Assembly: GCA_002387845.1 (NCBI GenBank) | Contig: DGLB01000060.1 | Span: 21,901-85,900 of the forward strand | DNA: 64,000 bases | DNA from: Stenotrophomonas maltophilia | GTDB taxonomy: Bacteria; Pseudomonadota; Gammaproteobacteria; Xanthomonadales; Xanthomonadaceae | Direction: 5' to 3' | Shown: one piece after another, positions 38,309-53,500 of the stretch | Numbering within the stretch: the first letter of the stretch is position 1 | How the letters are laid out: every line of letters begins with the position of its first letter | Translations under genes and position numbers: made by a program | The notes under the pieces: model-generated | What the model was told of the DNA's origin: nothing | Seen by the model: the letters and a program-made list of their open reading frames with translations, nothing else | Databases searched by the model: none

Positions 38309-39739
38309 TTGGCTGCTTTCGATGACGGCCAGCCAAGGCCCTTGTGTGTAGATCTGGACGGAACGCTGTTGCGTTCAGATCTCCTGTACGAATCGTTCCT
38401 CAGAATGCTGGCGCGCCGGCCGTGGTTGCTGTTCCTGTTGCCGCTCTGGCTGCTGCGAGGCAAGGCGCATCTCAAACAACGCCTTGCCCGTGAGGGCGTG
38501 GGCGATCCCGCACTGCTCCCCTACGACGCTCGGGTATTGGAGTTGCTGCAGCAGAGCAGCCACCGCCAACGCGTACTGTGTACTGCATCAGACGCCACCT
38601 TGGTCGAGCCTATTGCGCGACATCTGGGACTTTTCGATGCCGTCTACTGCAGCGATGGACAGCGCAATCTCGCAGGGAGCCGCAAGGCCGCGCTGCTTGT
38701 GGAAAAGTTCGGCGAGCGTGGTTTCGACTACGTCGCCAATGCGCGCGTGGACGTCGCAATCTGGAAGCACGCCCACTCGTCGTGGGTGGTCAACGGCGGC
38801 AAAGGGGTGGCGCGCGCCGCCGCAAGCTGTTCGCAACTGGTCGCGCATTGGCCCCACCAGGGTGGGGGCGTACGTGCATGGCTCAAGGCAGCACGGGTTC
38901 ACCAGTGGCTGAAGAACCTGCTGGTGTTCGTTCCCCTTCTTGCAAGCCACCGGTTCCTGGAACCGGACATGGTGATGCAGGCGGCACTCGCCTTCGTGGC
39001 GTTTGGTCTATGCGCATCGGGCGTGTACCTGTTCAATGATCTGCTTGATCTGGAATCGGACCGCCATCATCCCCGCAAGCGCAACCGTCCATTCGCCTGT
39101 GGCCGGCTGGAACTTCGTTCGGGCCTGCTGGCCACGCCAGCGCTCACCGCAGCCGGCTTCCTTTTGGCGTGGTACGTCGCACCCGCCTTCCTGTTGGTGC
39201 TGACCGCGTACTTCGTTCTGACCCTCGCTTACTCGCTTCGTCTGAAGCAGGTGGTGATGGTGGACGTGGTCATGCTGGCTGCGTTGTACACCATCCGGAT
39301 CGTAGGTGGCGCGGCAGCGATTGATGTGACGTTGTCGTTCTGGCTGCTCACGTTCTCGATGTTCATCTTCTTGAGCCTTGCCATGCTCAAGCGCTATACG
39401 GAGCTGCAGTTGACCGCGGCCAGCGGCAAGCTGAAGCCCAGCGGCCGCGGATATCATGTGGGCGACGTGGGTCTGGTACAGACCTTGGGAACGGCGTCTG
39501 GCCTGGTCTCGGTGCTGGTGCTGTGCCTTTACATCAATGCCCCGGAAAGCCAGTCCCTGTATACCAACCCGGTGTTCCTGTGGCTGCTCTGCCCGGTATT
39601 GCTGTACTGGATCTGCAGAGCGTGGCTATTGGCCCACCGTGGCGAGATGCACGACGACCCTGTCGTCTTTGCGGTCAAGGATCCGGGCAGCCTGGTTACC
39701 GTGATGGTCGGTGCGCTGGCGGTTGTCGCAGCCATCTAG
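38309..39739 (+). CDS. HAD phosphatase-UbiA prenyltransferase fusion (decaprenyl-phosphate phosphoribosyltransferase type)
   Basis: 476 residues in two parts. Residues 1-185 form a HAD-type phosphatase with DLDGT at 15-19 and LCTASD. Residues 190-476 form a UbiA membrane domain of about nine helices, with N243-D-L-L-D-L-E-S-D-R as the prenyl-diphosphate/Mg site and YSLRLKQ followed by R-x-x-x-G-G, a layout like mycobacterial Rv3806c. That family attaches 5-phosphoribose to polyprenyl phosphate; the phosphatase part would then give polyprenyl-phosphate-ribose, a donor for ribofuranose or, after epimerisation, arabinofuranose. Start: TTG at 38309 with AGGGG 8 nt upstream. It is 3 nt after xanB. 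No DprE1/DprE2 genes are in the window. Confidence 0.78.
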   Translation: MAAFDDGQPRPLCVDLDGTLLRSDLLYESFLRMLARRPWLLFLLPLWLLRGKAHLKQRLAREGVGDPALLPYDARVLELLQQSSHRQRVLCTASDATLVEPIARHLGLFDAVYCSDGQRNLAGSRKAALLVEKFGERGFDYVANARVDVAIWKHAHSSWVVNGGKGVARAAASCSQLVAHWPHQGGGVRAWLKAARVHQWLKNLLVFVPLLASHRFLEPDMVMQAALAFVAFGLCASGVYLFNDLLDLESDRHHPRKRNRPFACGRLELRSGLLATPALTAAGFLLAWYVAPAFLLVLTAYFVLTLAYSLRLKQVVMVDVVMLAALYTIRIVGGAAAIDVTLSFWLLTFSMFIFLSLAMLKRYTELQLTAASGKLKPSGRGYHVGDVGLVQTLGTASGLVSVLVLCLYINAPESQSLYTNPVFLWLLCPVLLYWICRAWLLAHRGEMHDDPVVFAVKDPGSLVTVMVGALAVVAAI

Positions 39740-39781
39740 GCTGGGATGGGCGGCGCTGTGCGTCGCCCTCCTCGTCATGCT

Positions 39782-40477
39782 CTATGTTCGCTCAAGCACC
39801 ATGATCACCGATTCACCACTGCCTGCAGGCAGCAACGGTCTCGCGACGATGAACTGAAGCAGGGTCGGCCAGCCCAGAATGAACACTTCCCGCTTGCCCA
39901 GTCCCTTGAACACGTAAGGAAAATCCCAGAGTCCATCGGCAAAACGATGTTTGACCTCGAAGCCCGCGGAGGTGAACAAAGTTGCCCACTGCTCGTGTGA
40001 CTTCAGGTTGATGTGGGTGGGATCAGTGAACGCGATCCAATTGTCCCCCTTCTTACGATGCGCGTATCCGTGCGCATCCGGCGTCACGACCAACGCGCGC
40101 GCCCCCGGTCGGAGTATCCGGCGCCATTCCGCCAGCACCTCGATCAGCTGTGGATCCGGTATGTGCTCCACTACGTGTATGGAGATCAGCGCGTCCTTGC
40201 TGCCGTCCTCCAATGAAGACAGTGCATTGTGAACAGGCACCCCTGCGCGTTCACGTGCGGCGGCACTGGCCCACTCGCTCTGTTCGATGCCACAGGCTTC
40301 GAAGTGGCGGCGCAGGTGCGTCAGCAGGAAGCCGGGCCCGCACCCAAAATCCACGATGCGCCCCTGCCCGAGGTAGTGTCGGGCCAACCGCGTGAACAGC
40401 TTGAGCGCAGGGCGATCACCGTCCTGCCCATTACCGCTGTAGTAGTCCTTGTCATACTGAACAGACGCTTCTGTCAT
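39782..40477 (-). CDS. Class I SAM-dependent methyltransferase
   Basis: 231 residues. The SAM-binding motif I is VDFGCGPGFLLTHL near residue 43, followed by EACGIEQSEWA and the post-motif ALISIHVVEHIPDP, as in sugar or lipid O-methyltransferases of polysaccharide loci. No membrane helix. Likely cytosolic and acting on a nucleotide- or lipid-linked glycan. It is the last gene of the minus-strand locus, separated by 121 nt from the GT4 gene, and converges on the HAD-UbiA gene (42 nt apart). Exact acceptor unknown. Confidence 0.82.
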   Translation of the reverse strand: MTEASVQYDKDYYSGNGQDGDRPALKLFTRLARHYLGQGRIVDFGCGPGFLLTHLRRHFEACGIEQSEWASAAARERAGVPVHNALSSLEDGSKDALISIHVVEHIPDPQLIEVLAEWRRILRPGARALVVTPDAHGYAHRKKGDNWIAFTDPTHINLKSHEQWATLFTSAGFEVKHRFADGLWDFPYVFKGLGKREVFILGWPTLLQFIVARPLLPAGSGESVIMVLERT

Positions 40478-40598
40478 GCCAGCTCACCCTCCCTCAGTCT
40501 TCGAACCGAAGCCGGGCCCGCAGTCGTTCACGGGCAGCGAATTGCCTTGGGGAGGCTAGCGAATGAGGCGCTCACGCGGCGTGAACGCCCTGGCCGCT

Positions 40599-41726
40599 TC
40601 AGTCAGCGGCGGCATCTTTCAGTAGCATCCGCTCCTCGAGATCATAGAAGCGCCGCAGCGGGTAGGCTTCCAATGCACGTTCCCGCACCTCGGCGCGACT
40701 CATCGCGTTTCGGGTCTGGATCATTCTTTCCATGGCCTGCGCCAACGCAACCGCGTCGCCCAGTGGCACGACCTCACCATTTCCGGTGTTCTGGACGATC
40801 GTCCTGACACCAGGCAGATTGGATGCCAACACACGAGCACCGCTTTGCATTGCCTCCAGTTGCACCATACCGAACGCTTCGTAGCGGTTGACGCTGGGTA
40901 GCACCAGCGCGTCGATCCCGTAGTAGAACTCAGCAAGCTGTTCTTCGCTCACCCTGCCGCGCACCTCTACGGCCGCTCCCAGCTCGGTGATACGGGCGTG
41001 GATGGCGTCGAGGATGCTCCCGCCGGCTACGTTATGGGTATCTCCCACGAGTACCAGCCGAACCCTGTCGCCGTGCCGCTGATGGACCTGGGAGAATGCG
41101 TCCAACAGGACCGGAAGACCTTTCTCCGCAACAAACCGACCAACAAAACCGAAGCGGAACACGCCGTCATCCGTTGCGGTCGATTCGCGCCAGGGAATGG
41201 GCTTCATGGGCGCAAGCACTTCATGCCGTTTGTCATCAATGCCAGTAAGCCAGGGTGACGAGGAAGCATAGTCGTGCGTCAAGACGCCGACGTCGCGAGC
41301 CCTGCGGGTCGCCAACCAGCAAGACCAGCGGGTGACGTTGACTGCCAGCTTGTCCAGAGCCCCGCCCACCACGGCCATGTCGCACTGGTAGTTAAGCACC
41401 AGTTTTCGCTTGGGCACGAGCAGCGAGAGCAAACCCGCCTCCAGCATGGGCGTATGCAGATTGACGACGTCACTTTCGCGCGCAAGGCGCCGGAACCATG
41501 TCACGAACTTCCAGCTAAGCACCCCCTTGTGCAGACGTGCGAACACAGGCGCCCGCAAGACACGCACGCCATTCATCACATCTTCGGTTGGCAGCTGTGG
41601 ATCGTGCTGGGTGGTCAGCACGGTCACGTCGTGCCGATTGGCGAGGTCCTCCGCCAGCATTCGAGCAACCTCGGTGACACCGCTCATGTATGGGGTGTAG
41701 TACGTCAGTACGATCAGAATTTTCAT
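40599..41726 (-). CDS. Family 4 glycosyltransferase
   Basis: 375 residues, GT-B fold. N-terminal MKILIVLTYYTPYMSGVTEVARML is the usual GT4 opening with the glycine-rich acceptor loop. The C-terminal donor half has FVGRFVAEKGLPVLLDAF and the E-x7-E motif in PSVNRYEAFGMVQLEAM. Cytosolic, membrane-associated. It begins 2 nt after the SMR-type flippase gene, so the two are coupled. It probably adds a sugar to a lipid-linked intermediate; donor not predictable. Confidence 0.85.
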   Translation of the reverse strand: MKILIVLTYYTPYMSGVTEVARMLAEDLANRHDVTVLTTQHDPQLPTEDVMNGVRVLRAPVFARLHKGVLSWKFVTWFRRLARESDVVNLHTPMLEAGLLSLLVPKRKLVLNYQCDMAVVGGALDKLAVNVTRWSCWLATRRARDVGVLTHDYASSSPWLTGIDDKRHEVLAPMKPIPWRESTATDDGVFRFGFVGRFVAEKGLPVLLDAFSQVHQRHGDRVRLVLVGDTHNVAGGSILDAIHARITELGAAVEVRGRVSEEQLAEFYYGIDALVLPSVNRYEAFGMVQLEAMQSGARVLASNLPGVRTIVQNTGNGEVVPLGDAVALAQAMERMIQTRNAMSRAEVRERALEAYPLRRFYDLEERMLLKDAAAD

Positions 41727-41728
41727 GC

Positions 41729-42079
41729 TTAGCTCGCGCTCACCAGAACCACGCCCACCACAATAAGGCCGATACCCGTGGCACGCAGTGCACCCACCTG
41801 CTCACCCAGGAACAGAACCGCCAGAACCGGAGTGACGACGTAGGTCAATGCGATCATTGGCTGCAGCTTTGTCAACGGCATGTACTTGAGCAGCACGACC
41901 CACGCCACCAGCGGAATCATCTGCAATGTAAAACCCGCCACGAGCGGTGGGTTCTTCAACGCCGACATCAGCATCGGCGCAATACCGTCAGCATAGACGA
42001 CGCGTCCGGCACCTATTTTGAGAAGGAGCGTGCCGCAGGCACCCAGAATCACGAGTCCGAAGACGAGCAGGAGTTGCAT
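41729..42079 (-). CDS. SMR/EamA-type small membrane protein, possible lipid-linked sugar flippase
   Basis: 116 residues, four membrane helices. It has the small multidrug resistance layout (GLVILGACGTLLLKIGAG in helix 1, ILLKYMPLTKLQPM-like loop, and GALRATGIGLIVVGVVLV at the end), but the membrane glutamate that drug-exporting EmrE proteins keep in helix 1 is absent. That matches ArnE/ArnF-type proteins, which move undecaprenyl-phosphate-sugars. ATG 42079 has a GAGG site upstream. It lies between the GT-C-like gene and a GT4 gene and is a candidate to flip the product of the HAD-UbiA pathway (inference). Confidence 0.7.
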   Translation of the reverse strand: MQLLLVFGLVILGACGTLLLKIGAGRVVYADGIAPMLMSALKNPPLVAGFTLQMIPLVAWVVLLKYMPLTKLQPMIALTYVVTPVLAVLFLGEQVGALRATGIGLIVVGVVLVSAS

Positions 42080-42092
42080 TGTTACCTCATTG

Positions 42093-42111
42093 GCCGCGCA
42101 GCTTGCGCGGC
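42093..42111 (-). terminator. Perfect hairpin between the GT-C-like and SMR genes
   Basis: An 8-bp GC stem (42093-42100 with 42104-42111) and 3-nt loop lie 13 nt before the SMR start on the coding strand. No T-run follows. It may be a processing or attenuation element inside the operon. Confidence 0.4.
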
Positions 42112-42149
42112 GTCCAGTTTGATTCAACAACAAAAAGTGCGACGTACTA

Positions 42150-44378
42150 CTAGGGAGTGGGCACTGCACAACGTATGTCTGCTGCGTGCACACTGGCAAA
42201 CAGGGGCCGCGCATCTCCGGACAGCCCCAGCGCCAAGGGAGATGTTACCGGCCACTGGGGCTCCAGCGTCACCACGGATACGCCCGGACGCAGCGCAACC
42301 TCCAGACTGCCCGAATCAGCGGATACAGGGTCAGGCAGCAGTTCGTCATCCATACGCACCGCGATGGTCGCCCCTGGCGGTGGGCTGAAGGCCGCCATAT
42401 CGATATGCAGCAGCGCGCCGCGGCATCCATCGGGCACGAACGCCTCCAGACTGAACGCGCCCTGGGTCCAGCAGTGCTCCTGCTCACAGCGGTGCCAGCC
42501 TCGCCCAGCCACCACGACCGGAAGAGCCCCGTTCTTCAGGGAGTAAAGGGCGAAGGTAGCGTCTTCCAGAACAGGGGTATCCCCTCCGTGGGTGACCGAA
42601 TCAGTACCTTCCTGCTTGAACACCAGTAGCCAGTCTGGTGAGCCGGACCTGGACAGGCTGCCGTCGAACAGTGCGGTGCTGTAGCCCACTGTCGGCTGCC
42701 CGGTATCGGCACTGCGGACCCGCACTCCGCGCTGATGCAGTTCCAGGATTGTGAAGTCCTGCTTGATGTAGCGCTCTGCACCGCTGACGGCAGATGGGTC
42801 AATGACTACTTCGTCGCCGGGGGCAGGCATCTGAAGTGCTTCAGCCATCGTGTGAGAGATCGCTGATGGCATGTGCGACAGAATGATCGGCCTCGCACGC
42901 AGCAGGTACGCTGCAGACAGGGACACGAGCATCGCGACCACCAGCATGCAGGCCTCCCACTTGCCTCGACGATTCCCTCTGCGAACCAGCAGCCAGGCAA
43001 GGAGTGCCGTCCACGCCGGACCCAGCAGTTGCAGGAGCTTGTGCTCTCCGTACTGGTAGCCGCTGGACTGCACATAGCCAACAAGTGCGCCGCTGAGCAG
43101 GATCAAGCCGATGAAGTACCGCCACCGTTGCTCGCGCCAGGCGAGCACCGCAGTGGCAAGCATCAGGAACATGCCCATCACCAGCGCTTCCGGATTCACC
43201 GGAGGCTGGCCTGTCATGAGCAATCCGGCAAAGGGCGCAGCCAACCACCACCACAAGCGATTCTGTATGTACCAACTGGGCCAGGAGGACTGCGCGACCA
43301 GGTTACTGACTTGAAGGTACGAGGAGATCAGCTCCGGGAGCAGGCGATTGAGCACCAGTGCGAATGCCAGCATGGAAAGCGCGCCGCCGACAACAAAGAC
43401 CTTCCAGGAGCGCTTCCACCGGGCGGTGACGGCGACCGCCAAAGCGGCAAGCAGGCAGGCATGTACGGCAGCTTCGCCATAGACGATGCCGATGCAGCCA
43501 GCCGCACCGCCGAGCATCACCCACTTTCCGGGCAAAGACGCCATTGGCGTCAGGCCCCACAGCACCACCATCATGAGCATCATGGCGGCGATGGCTGTAC
43601 CAACGTTCTCATTGACGATCGAGAGCATGACGCCCGTGCTGGTCGCGCACACCAGCGCCAGCAGCAGGACCAACATGCCCCGGCGCGGAAGCAGTCGACC
43701 GGTCCCGAACCGCCCCGCCAGACTGGGCAGAAGTCCCATGATGGGGAACAACACCGATGCACCGACCATCGAGCGGATCTGGTTCGGCCCGGCACCCGGT
43801 GCAAATGCCGATGCAAGAGCCAGCAGGCTGTAGCCACCATTACGTTGGACGGCGCAGCCGTTGCCGATGAACTGCATGCCCTGACCGCATTGGCCGATGC
43901 CCCAGCGCGCGTCGACGACCGCCTGGTCGACCGCGAGCGGATACTGCATCGCCCATTTTGCGCCGCCGTAGAAGAAGACCAGATCATGGTTGGTCCCTTC
44001 AAGCATCCAGAAGTGCCGCGAAGCAAACAACAGGTCGAGCACGCCCACCAGAAGTGCAGAAGCCGTACACCCTGCGGTAAACGTCCAGATCACGGCATGT
44101 GCCAACGGATCATGCCGGCCGCGCTTCATGGCGAGACCCAGACCTGCGAGACCAGCAGCGGCCAGCCCATAGAACACAAGTTGGCCCGGGATCCATGCAT
44201 TTGCATTGAGCAACAAGGCCAGCACACAAACGAATGCCACGGCCAGGCGCTGCACCGGAGCCAAGCCTGCCCCGTGCCGGGCGAAGCGCTCGCCGGCGAA
44301 CGCCAGCAACCCCGCTGTGCCAACCATTACCAGACAGGTCGCCAGTCCAGGCGCAAGCAGCTGCCACAAGTAGTGCAT
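42150..44378 (-). CDS. GT-C-like membrane protein with C-terminal beta domain
   Basis: 742 residues. About twelve membrane helices cover residues 1-500; the last 240 are soluble, and the final 110 (from about GWHRCEQEHCW to DIRCAVPTP) look like a beta-sandwich with four cysteines. Loop 1 contains HDLVFFYGGAKWAMQYPLAV. Helices plus a C-terminal carbohydrate-binding-like domain is the architecture of arabinofuranosyltransferases such as Emb/Aft proteins, though I see no sequence identity I can name. ATG 44378 follows a GGAGAGGG stretch; an ATG 15 nt earlier lacks one. Candidate polymerising or decorating pentosyltransferase. Confidence 0.6.
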   Translation of the reverse strand: MHYLWQLLAPGLATCLVMVGTAGLLAFAGERFARHGAGLAPVQRLAVAFVCVLALLLNANAWIPGQLVFYGLAAAGLAGLGLAMKRGRHDPLAHAVIWTFTAGCTASALLVGVLDLLFASRHFWMLEGTNHDLVFFYGGAKWAMQYPLAVDQAVVDARWGIGQCGQGMQFIGNGCAVQRNGGYSLLALASAFAPGAGPNQIRSMVGASVLFPIMGLLPSLAGRFGTGRLLPRRGMLVLLLALVCATSTGVMLSIVNENVGTAIAAMMLMMVVLWGLTPMASLPGKWVMLGGAAGCIGIVYGEAAVHACLLAALAVAVTARWKRSWKVFVVGGALSMLAFALVLNRLLPELISSYLQVSNLVAQSSWPSWYIQNRLWWWLAAPFAGLLMTGQPPVNPEALVMGMFLMLATAVLAWREQRWRYFIGLILLSGALVGYVQSSGYQYGEHKLLQLLGPAWTALLAWLLVRRGNRRGKWEACMLVVAMLVSLSAAYLLRARPIILSHMPSAISHTMAEALQMPAPGDEVVIDPSAVSGAERYIKQDFTILELHQRGVRVRSADTGQPTVGYSTALFDGSLSRSGSPDWLLVFKQEGTDSVTHGGDTPVLEDATFALYSLKNGALPVVVAGRGWHRCEQEHCWTQGAFSLEAFVPDGCRGALLHIDMAAFSPPPGATIAVRMDDELLPDPVSADSGSLEVALRPGVSVVTLEPQWPVTSPLALGLSGDARPLFASVHAADIRCAVPTP

Positions 44379-44432
44379 CGATCCCTCTCCCATACAAGAA
44401 AGCGGGGCGGCGTCTAGCCGCCCCGCTTGAAA

Positions 44433-50029
<5,597 letters not shown>

Positions 50030-50033
<4 letters not shown>

Positions 50034-51430
50034 GCCGCACCCCCTTCCTTGCGAGCACGTTTGAGGTCGGCAAAGACCTCGCGCGCGCGTTTGTCCATGT
50101 GCAGCGTCGTCCGGTCGTGTTCCCGGCCTTCAAGGGCGGCACGACTACTCTGGGCCTTGTCAAACAGGGCTTCGTGTGCCGCCAGCGCGTGGAGTCGCTT
50201 GTACAGGAAAGGAACCCGTGCGATCAGCGGCTTGAGGACCCGCTTCAGCCCCGGCGTGTCCAACACCGTGCGCAGCAGGCGTACCGCGAACGGGCGCATG
50301 GCGCGCTTCGTGCGCGTGAGCGCCGCAGATGGCAGGCGTCGGCGCAGGGCGCGCAACGGACGGGTGATCTGCCAGGAACGGCTGCTCTGGATCTGCTGGA
50401 TGTCGCGAAGCAGCGCCTCGTGGGCAAGCCACCATCGGTGAGCCGCCTGCCGGCCTGCCTCGGCCTCTTCGCTGCGGATGGCAATCTCGGCGCGCAGCGA
50501 AAGCGCCTCCAGTGACACGATCTCCTGGAAATCGTGGATGGCCTGACGATGGGCCTGCTCCATCCCCTTGATGATACCCGCGTGCTCCGCCTCGACACGC
50601 CTGATGTGAGCCTCGAGGTGCTCGCGGTCGGAATGAGACACGCGCAACTGCGCCTCGAGTCCTTCTTTGACTTCCGCCACCTCGTGGACGCGTCGCTGTT
50701 CCAGCTCGTGGTAAGCGACGTTGACCTGCGCGCAGAACGTAGAGCTGGAACTCAGGCTGAAATCATCGAACACGTTGGGCGGGATCGCGAGAGCGTCCAG
50801 CAGTTCCGGGTGCTCGTTGCTGACGTAGAAACGGTTGAGCCCGTCGAAGTAGGCGAACGTGTAGCCCTTTGCCAGAACAGCGGGCTCCCATTCGTGATGA
50901 GTCTGTTCGGCGGTCAACGGCCGCGTGCTTTCGATGACCAGCACCCACGGACGCGTGGGACTGTGGACCCAGCCCTCCACGACCTGCTTCTCGGCCCCTT
51001 CAACATCGATCTTGAGCCAGTGAACCGGCCCGGTACCAACCTGCTCCAATACGGTATCGAGCGTGACCAGAGGCACGCACAGTTCATTCACCTTGAAGCC
51101 GGAGGTGCGATGCTCCGCGGCGATGGATTCCTCACCCGTGCTCAGCCCGGTACCTTCGATCTCGAAGAAGTGCAGGATGCCGGCGGTCTCTCCGACCGCC
51201 ATCTGCAGCACCAGCTCTTCCGGGCGGCGTTGGCGAAGCTGATTCGCATAGTGCGGCGTCGGCTCAACGTGCGTGCCACGCCAGCCGTGTTCGTAGAACA
51301 GGCGGCTCACCGAATCGACGTCGGGACTCTGCGCACCGATGTCCACGTAGCACCCGCCCTCGACACGCGACAGCGCGCGCCAGAGCATGATGTCTTCGAA
51401 ATTCTGCGCGTAGGAAATCAACGTGCTCAT
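50030..51430 (-). CDS. FkbM family methyltransferase with coiled coil
   Basis: 466 residues. The FkbM methyltransferase domain occupies 1-230: SYAQNFEDIMLWRAL, YVDIGAQSPDVDSVS, THVEPTP and LKIDVEGAEKQVVEG. A predicted coiled coil follows at about 255-345 (HELEQRRVHEVAEVKEGLEA onwards, heptad-rich). The C-terminal 115 residues contain SSRSWQITRPLRALRRRLP and many basic residues. A methyltransferase plus a long coiled coil next to a polymerising transferase and Wzm/Wzt recalls WbdD, which caps and measures O9a chains, though WbdD also has a kinase and a different methyltransferase fold. ATG 51430, 7 nt after wzt. Confidence 0.85.
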
Positions 51431-51437
51431 GCTGCGG

Positions 51438-52709
51438 TTACTGCTCCGGTTGTACGGGGACGGTGAGCGGTGCGCCGATGGCGCGCTCCACCGAGAATTC
51501 GGCATCCAGCCAGTTCGAACCGATGAACACCGGAACGCCCGTATTGAGAACTTCGAAGACGATCAGGTTGTCGACCCACTCGAAGTTGTCGACAAGATGG
51601 GTTTCCGTACTGACCAGCGCCGGTGACACCGAGTAGGAACCCGGGCCCAGGCTGCAGGTGAAGTCCAGTGTGAAAACGACCTGTTCGCCAGCGGCGAGAT
51701 CCTTCTGCACCTGGCCGCTGTGCCAGGTGTTGCTGCCCCAGACGACGTGGCCCTGCTTGTCGCGCAGCATGAAGCCCAGCACCAGATTGGGGATGGCCGA
51801 CAGCACATCCGCCTTGAGAATGAGGCGAAGCGGCTGGCCTACGGACGCGATGGCCACACTCGACCCCGTGGCCCGGTCCACCAGCTGCAGATCCGCCACC
51901 TTGGCCTGCCCGGTGCCGCTGCGCGTGGTCACCCAGCCCGACTTGCTACGCTGCTGCTGCACGGCCAGCTGCTCGTTTTCCTTCTTGGCGATGAGCGCGT
52001 TGTAGTAGTCGATGACCTCATCCGGCGCACCGTCCTTCAGCACGCGTCCCTTGTCCAACAGGATCACGCGGTCACAGAGCGCCTTGACGTCACCGGGGCT
52101 GTGCGACACCAGCATGATCGAGGTGCCCTCCTCGCGGAACCGCCGCATGCGATCGAAGCTCTTGTGCTGGAAGTAGCTGTCACCGACCGAAAGCGCTTCG
52201 TCCACGATCAGAAGGTCGGGCGTGAACGCGGTCGCGACCGCGAATGCCACGCGCACCTGCATGCCACTGGAGTAGGTCCGGACCGGCTGGTCGAAGTAGT
52301 CGCCGACTTCGGCAAAGGCCTCGATGTCGGGCATTGCCGCTTCGATCTGCTCCTGGGTGTAACCCATCAGGCCTGCGGAATGGAAGGCATTCTGCCGCCC
52401 GGTCAGATCCGGATTGAAGCCCATGCCCAGTTCGAGAATGGCCGCCACCCGGCCGGTTCGCGTCACCCGCCCTTCGGTGGGTTGCGCGGTTCCGGTAATC
52501 AGCTTGAGGAGCGTGCTCTTGCCCGCGCCGTTCTGGCCGATCACGCCCACGGCTTCGCCGGGCGCGATGGAGAATGAGACGTCGCGCAACACCCAGTGTT
52601 CTTCCCTGGGCCGCGTGGGGACGCCAAACCAGCTCAGCGCCCGCATCCACTCGCTACCCCAGACACGGTAGGCCTTGCCTACCGATTCGACCCGCATTTC
52701 GCCGCTCAT
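51438..52709 (-). CDS. wzt: O-polysaccharide ABC exporter ATPase Wzt with C-terminal carbohydrate-binding domain
   Basis: 423 residues. The ATPase domain (1-245) has GQNGAGKST, YSSGMQVRVAFAVA, LLIVDEALSVGD and the H-loop VSHS. The remaining 175 residues form the Wzt_C beta-sandwich (from about ADLQLVDRATGSS to NTGVPVFIGSNWLD), the domain that in O8/O9a-type systems recognises the terminal modification of the finished chain. Its presence implies that export depends on a non-reducing end cap, consistent with the FkbM gene next door. The ATG overlaps the wzm stop (ATGA). Confidence 0.93.
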   Translation of the reverse strand: MSGEMRVESVGKAYRVWGSEWMRALSWFGVPTRPREEHWVLRDVSFSIAPGEAVGVIGQNGAGKSTLLKLITGTAQPTEGRVTRTGRVAAILELGMGFNPDLTGRQNAFHSAGLMGYTQEQIEAAMPDIEAFAEVGDYFDQPVRTYSSGMQVRVAFAVATAFTPDLLIVDEALSVGDSYFQHKSFDRMRRFREEGTSIMLVSHSPGDVKALCDRVILLDKGRVLKDGAPDEVIDYYNALIAKKENEQLAVQQQRSKSGWVTTRSGTGQAKVADLQLVDRATGSSVAIASVGQPLRLILKADVLSAIPNLVLGFMLRDKQGHVVWGSNTWHSGQVQKDLAAGEQVVFTLDFTCSLGPGSYSVSPALVSTETHLVDNFEWVDNLIVFEVLNTGVPVFIGSNWLDAEFSVERAIGAPLTVPVQPEQ

Positions 52710-53500
52710 AGCGCGTCCACCATTTCCGGGCTGGCACGACGGAACATGACCAGCGAAGCCAATGCCAACACAACCGCCGCAACGGTCAGCCACACGAGTT
52801 CACCCCAGACCGGCGGCCGATTGTAGAGCAGCACGTTCTGGTAGCTGGTGACCAGCGGGTACAGCGGATTCAGCTTGAAAATGTTCTGCACATGCTCGGG
52901 CAGGATGCTGATGTTGTAGACAATGGGGGTGAGCCAGAACAGCGCCTGCAGCACCACGGGCACCACCTGCCCGATGTCGCGCATGAACACGTTGAGGACG
53001 CCCAGCAGCAGTCCGATCGACATGGCGAAGAACAGCGTGAGCAACATCAGGACGGGCAGCCACAGCGCCTCCGCTTCCGGGTAATGCCCCAGAACGGCGA
53101 ACACGGCGAAGATGGCCACCAACAGCAGCAGGTTGTTGACCAGCATCGTGCCGCCCGCAATGAGCGGCAGGCAGATGCGGGGGAACGCCATCTTCTTCAT
53201 CAGGTTTCCGCTGTCCACGAACAGCGAAACGCACTTGCCGACGGTTTCCGCGAACATGCTCCAGCACAGCGTACCGGCCATCAGGTACAGCGCGTAGGCG
53301 TACTTGTTGTCGATGCCTGGAAGCTTGGCCGACAGCACCTCGGACAGAATCGTCGCGAAGATCAGCACCTGCATCAGCGGGTGAATGATCATCCACAGCG
53401 CGCCCAGCTTGCTGCGGATGAAGCGCACCCTCAGCTCGTTCTTGATCGAGGAGAGGATGAAGTATCTGTAAGCCCACACGGAGCGGATCATGTCTTTCAT
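52706..53500 (-). CDS. wzm: O-polysaccharide ABC exporter permease Wzm
   Basis: 264 residues, six membrane helices of the ABC-2 type. The N-terminal RYFILSSIKNELRVRFIRSK amphipathic helix and GALWMIIHPLMQVLIF are typical Wzm/KpsM features, as is TPIVYNISILPEHVQNIFKLNPLYPLV near residue 200. With Wzt it exports the completed undecaprenyl-diphosphate-linked O-chain. It overlaps the upstream glycosyltransferase gene by 4 nt and wzt by 4 nt. Confidence 0.94.
   Translation of the reverse strand: MKDMIRSVWAYRYFILSSIKNELRVRFIRSKLGALWMIIHPLMQVLIFATILSEVLSAKLPGIDNKYAYALYLMAGTLCWSMFAETVGKCVSLFVDSGNLMKKMAFPRICLPLIAGGTMLVNNLLLLVAIFAVFAVLGHYPEAEALWLPVLMLLTLFFAMSIGLLLGVLNVFMRDIGQVVPVVLQALFWLTPIVYNISILPEHVQNIFKLNPLYPLVTSYQNVLLYNRPPVWGELVWLTVAAVVLALASLVMFRRASPEMVDAL

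Noticed and set aside
42873..44417. 514-residue plus-strand frame opposite the GT-C-like gene
   Set aside because: Glutamine/arginine/histidine-rich with no hydrophobic pattern; the minus-strand frame shows regular membrane helices.
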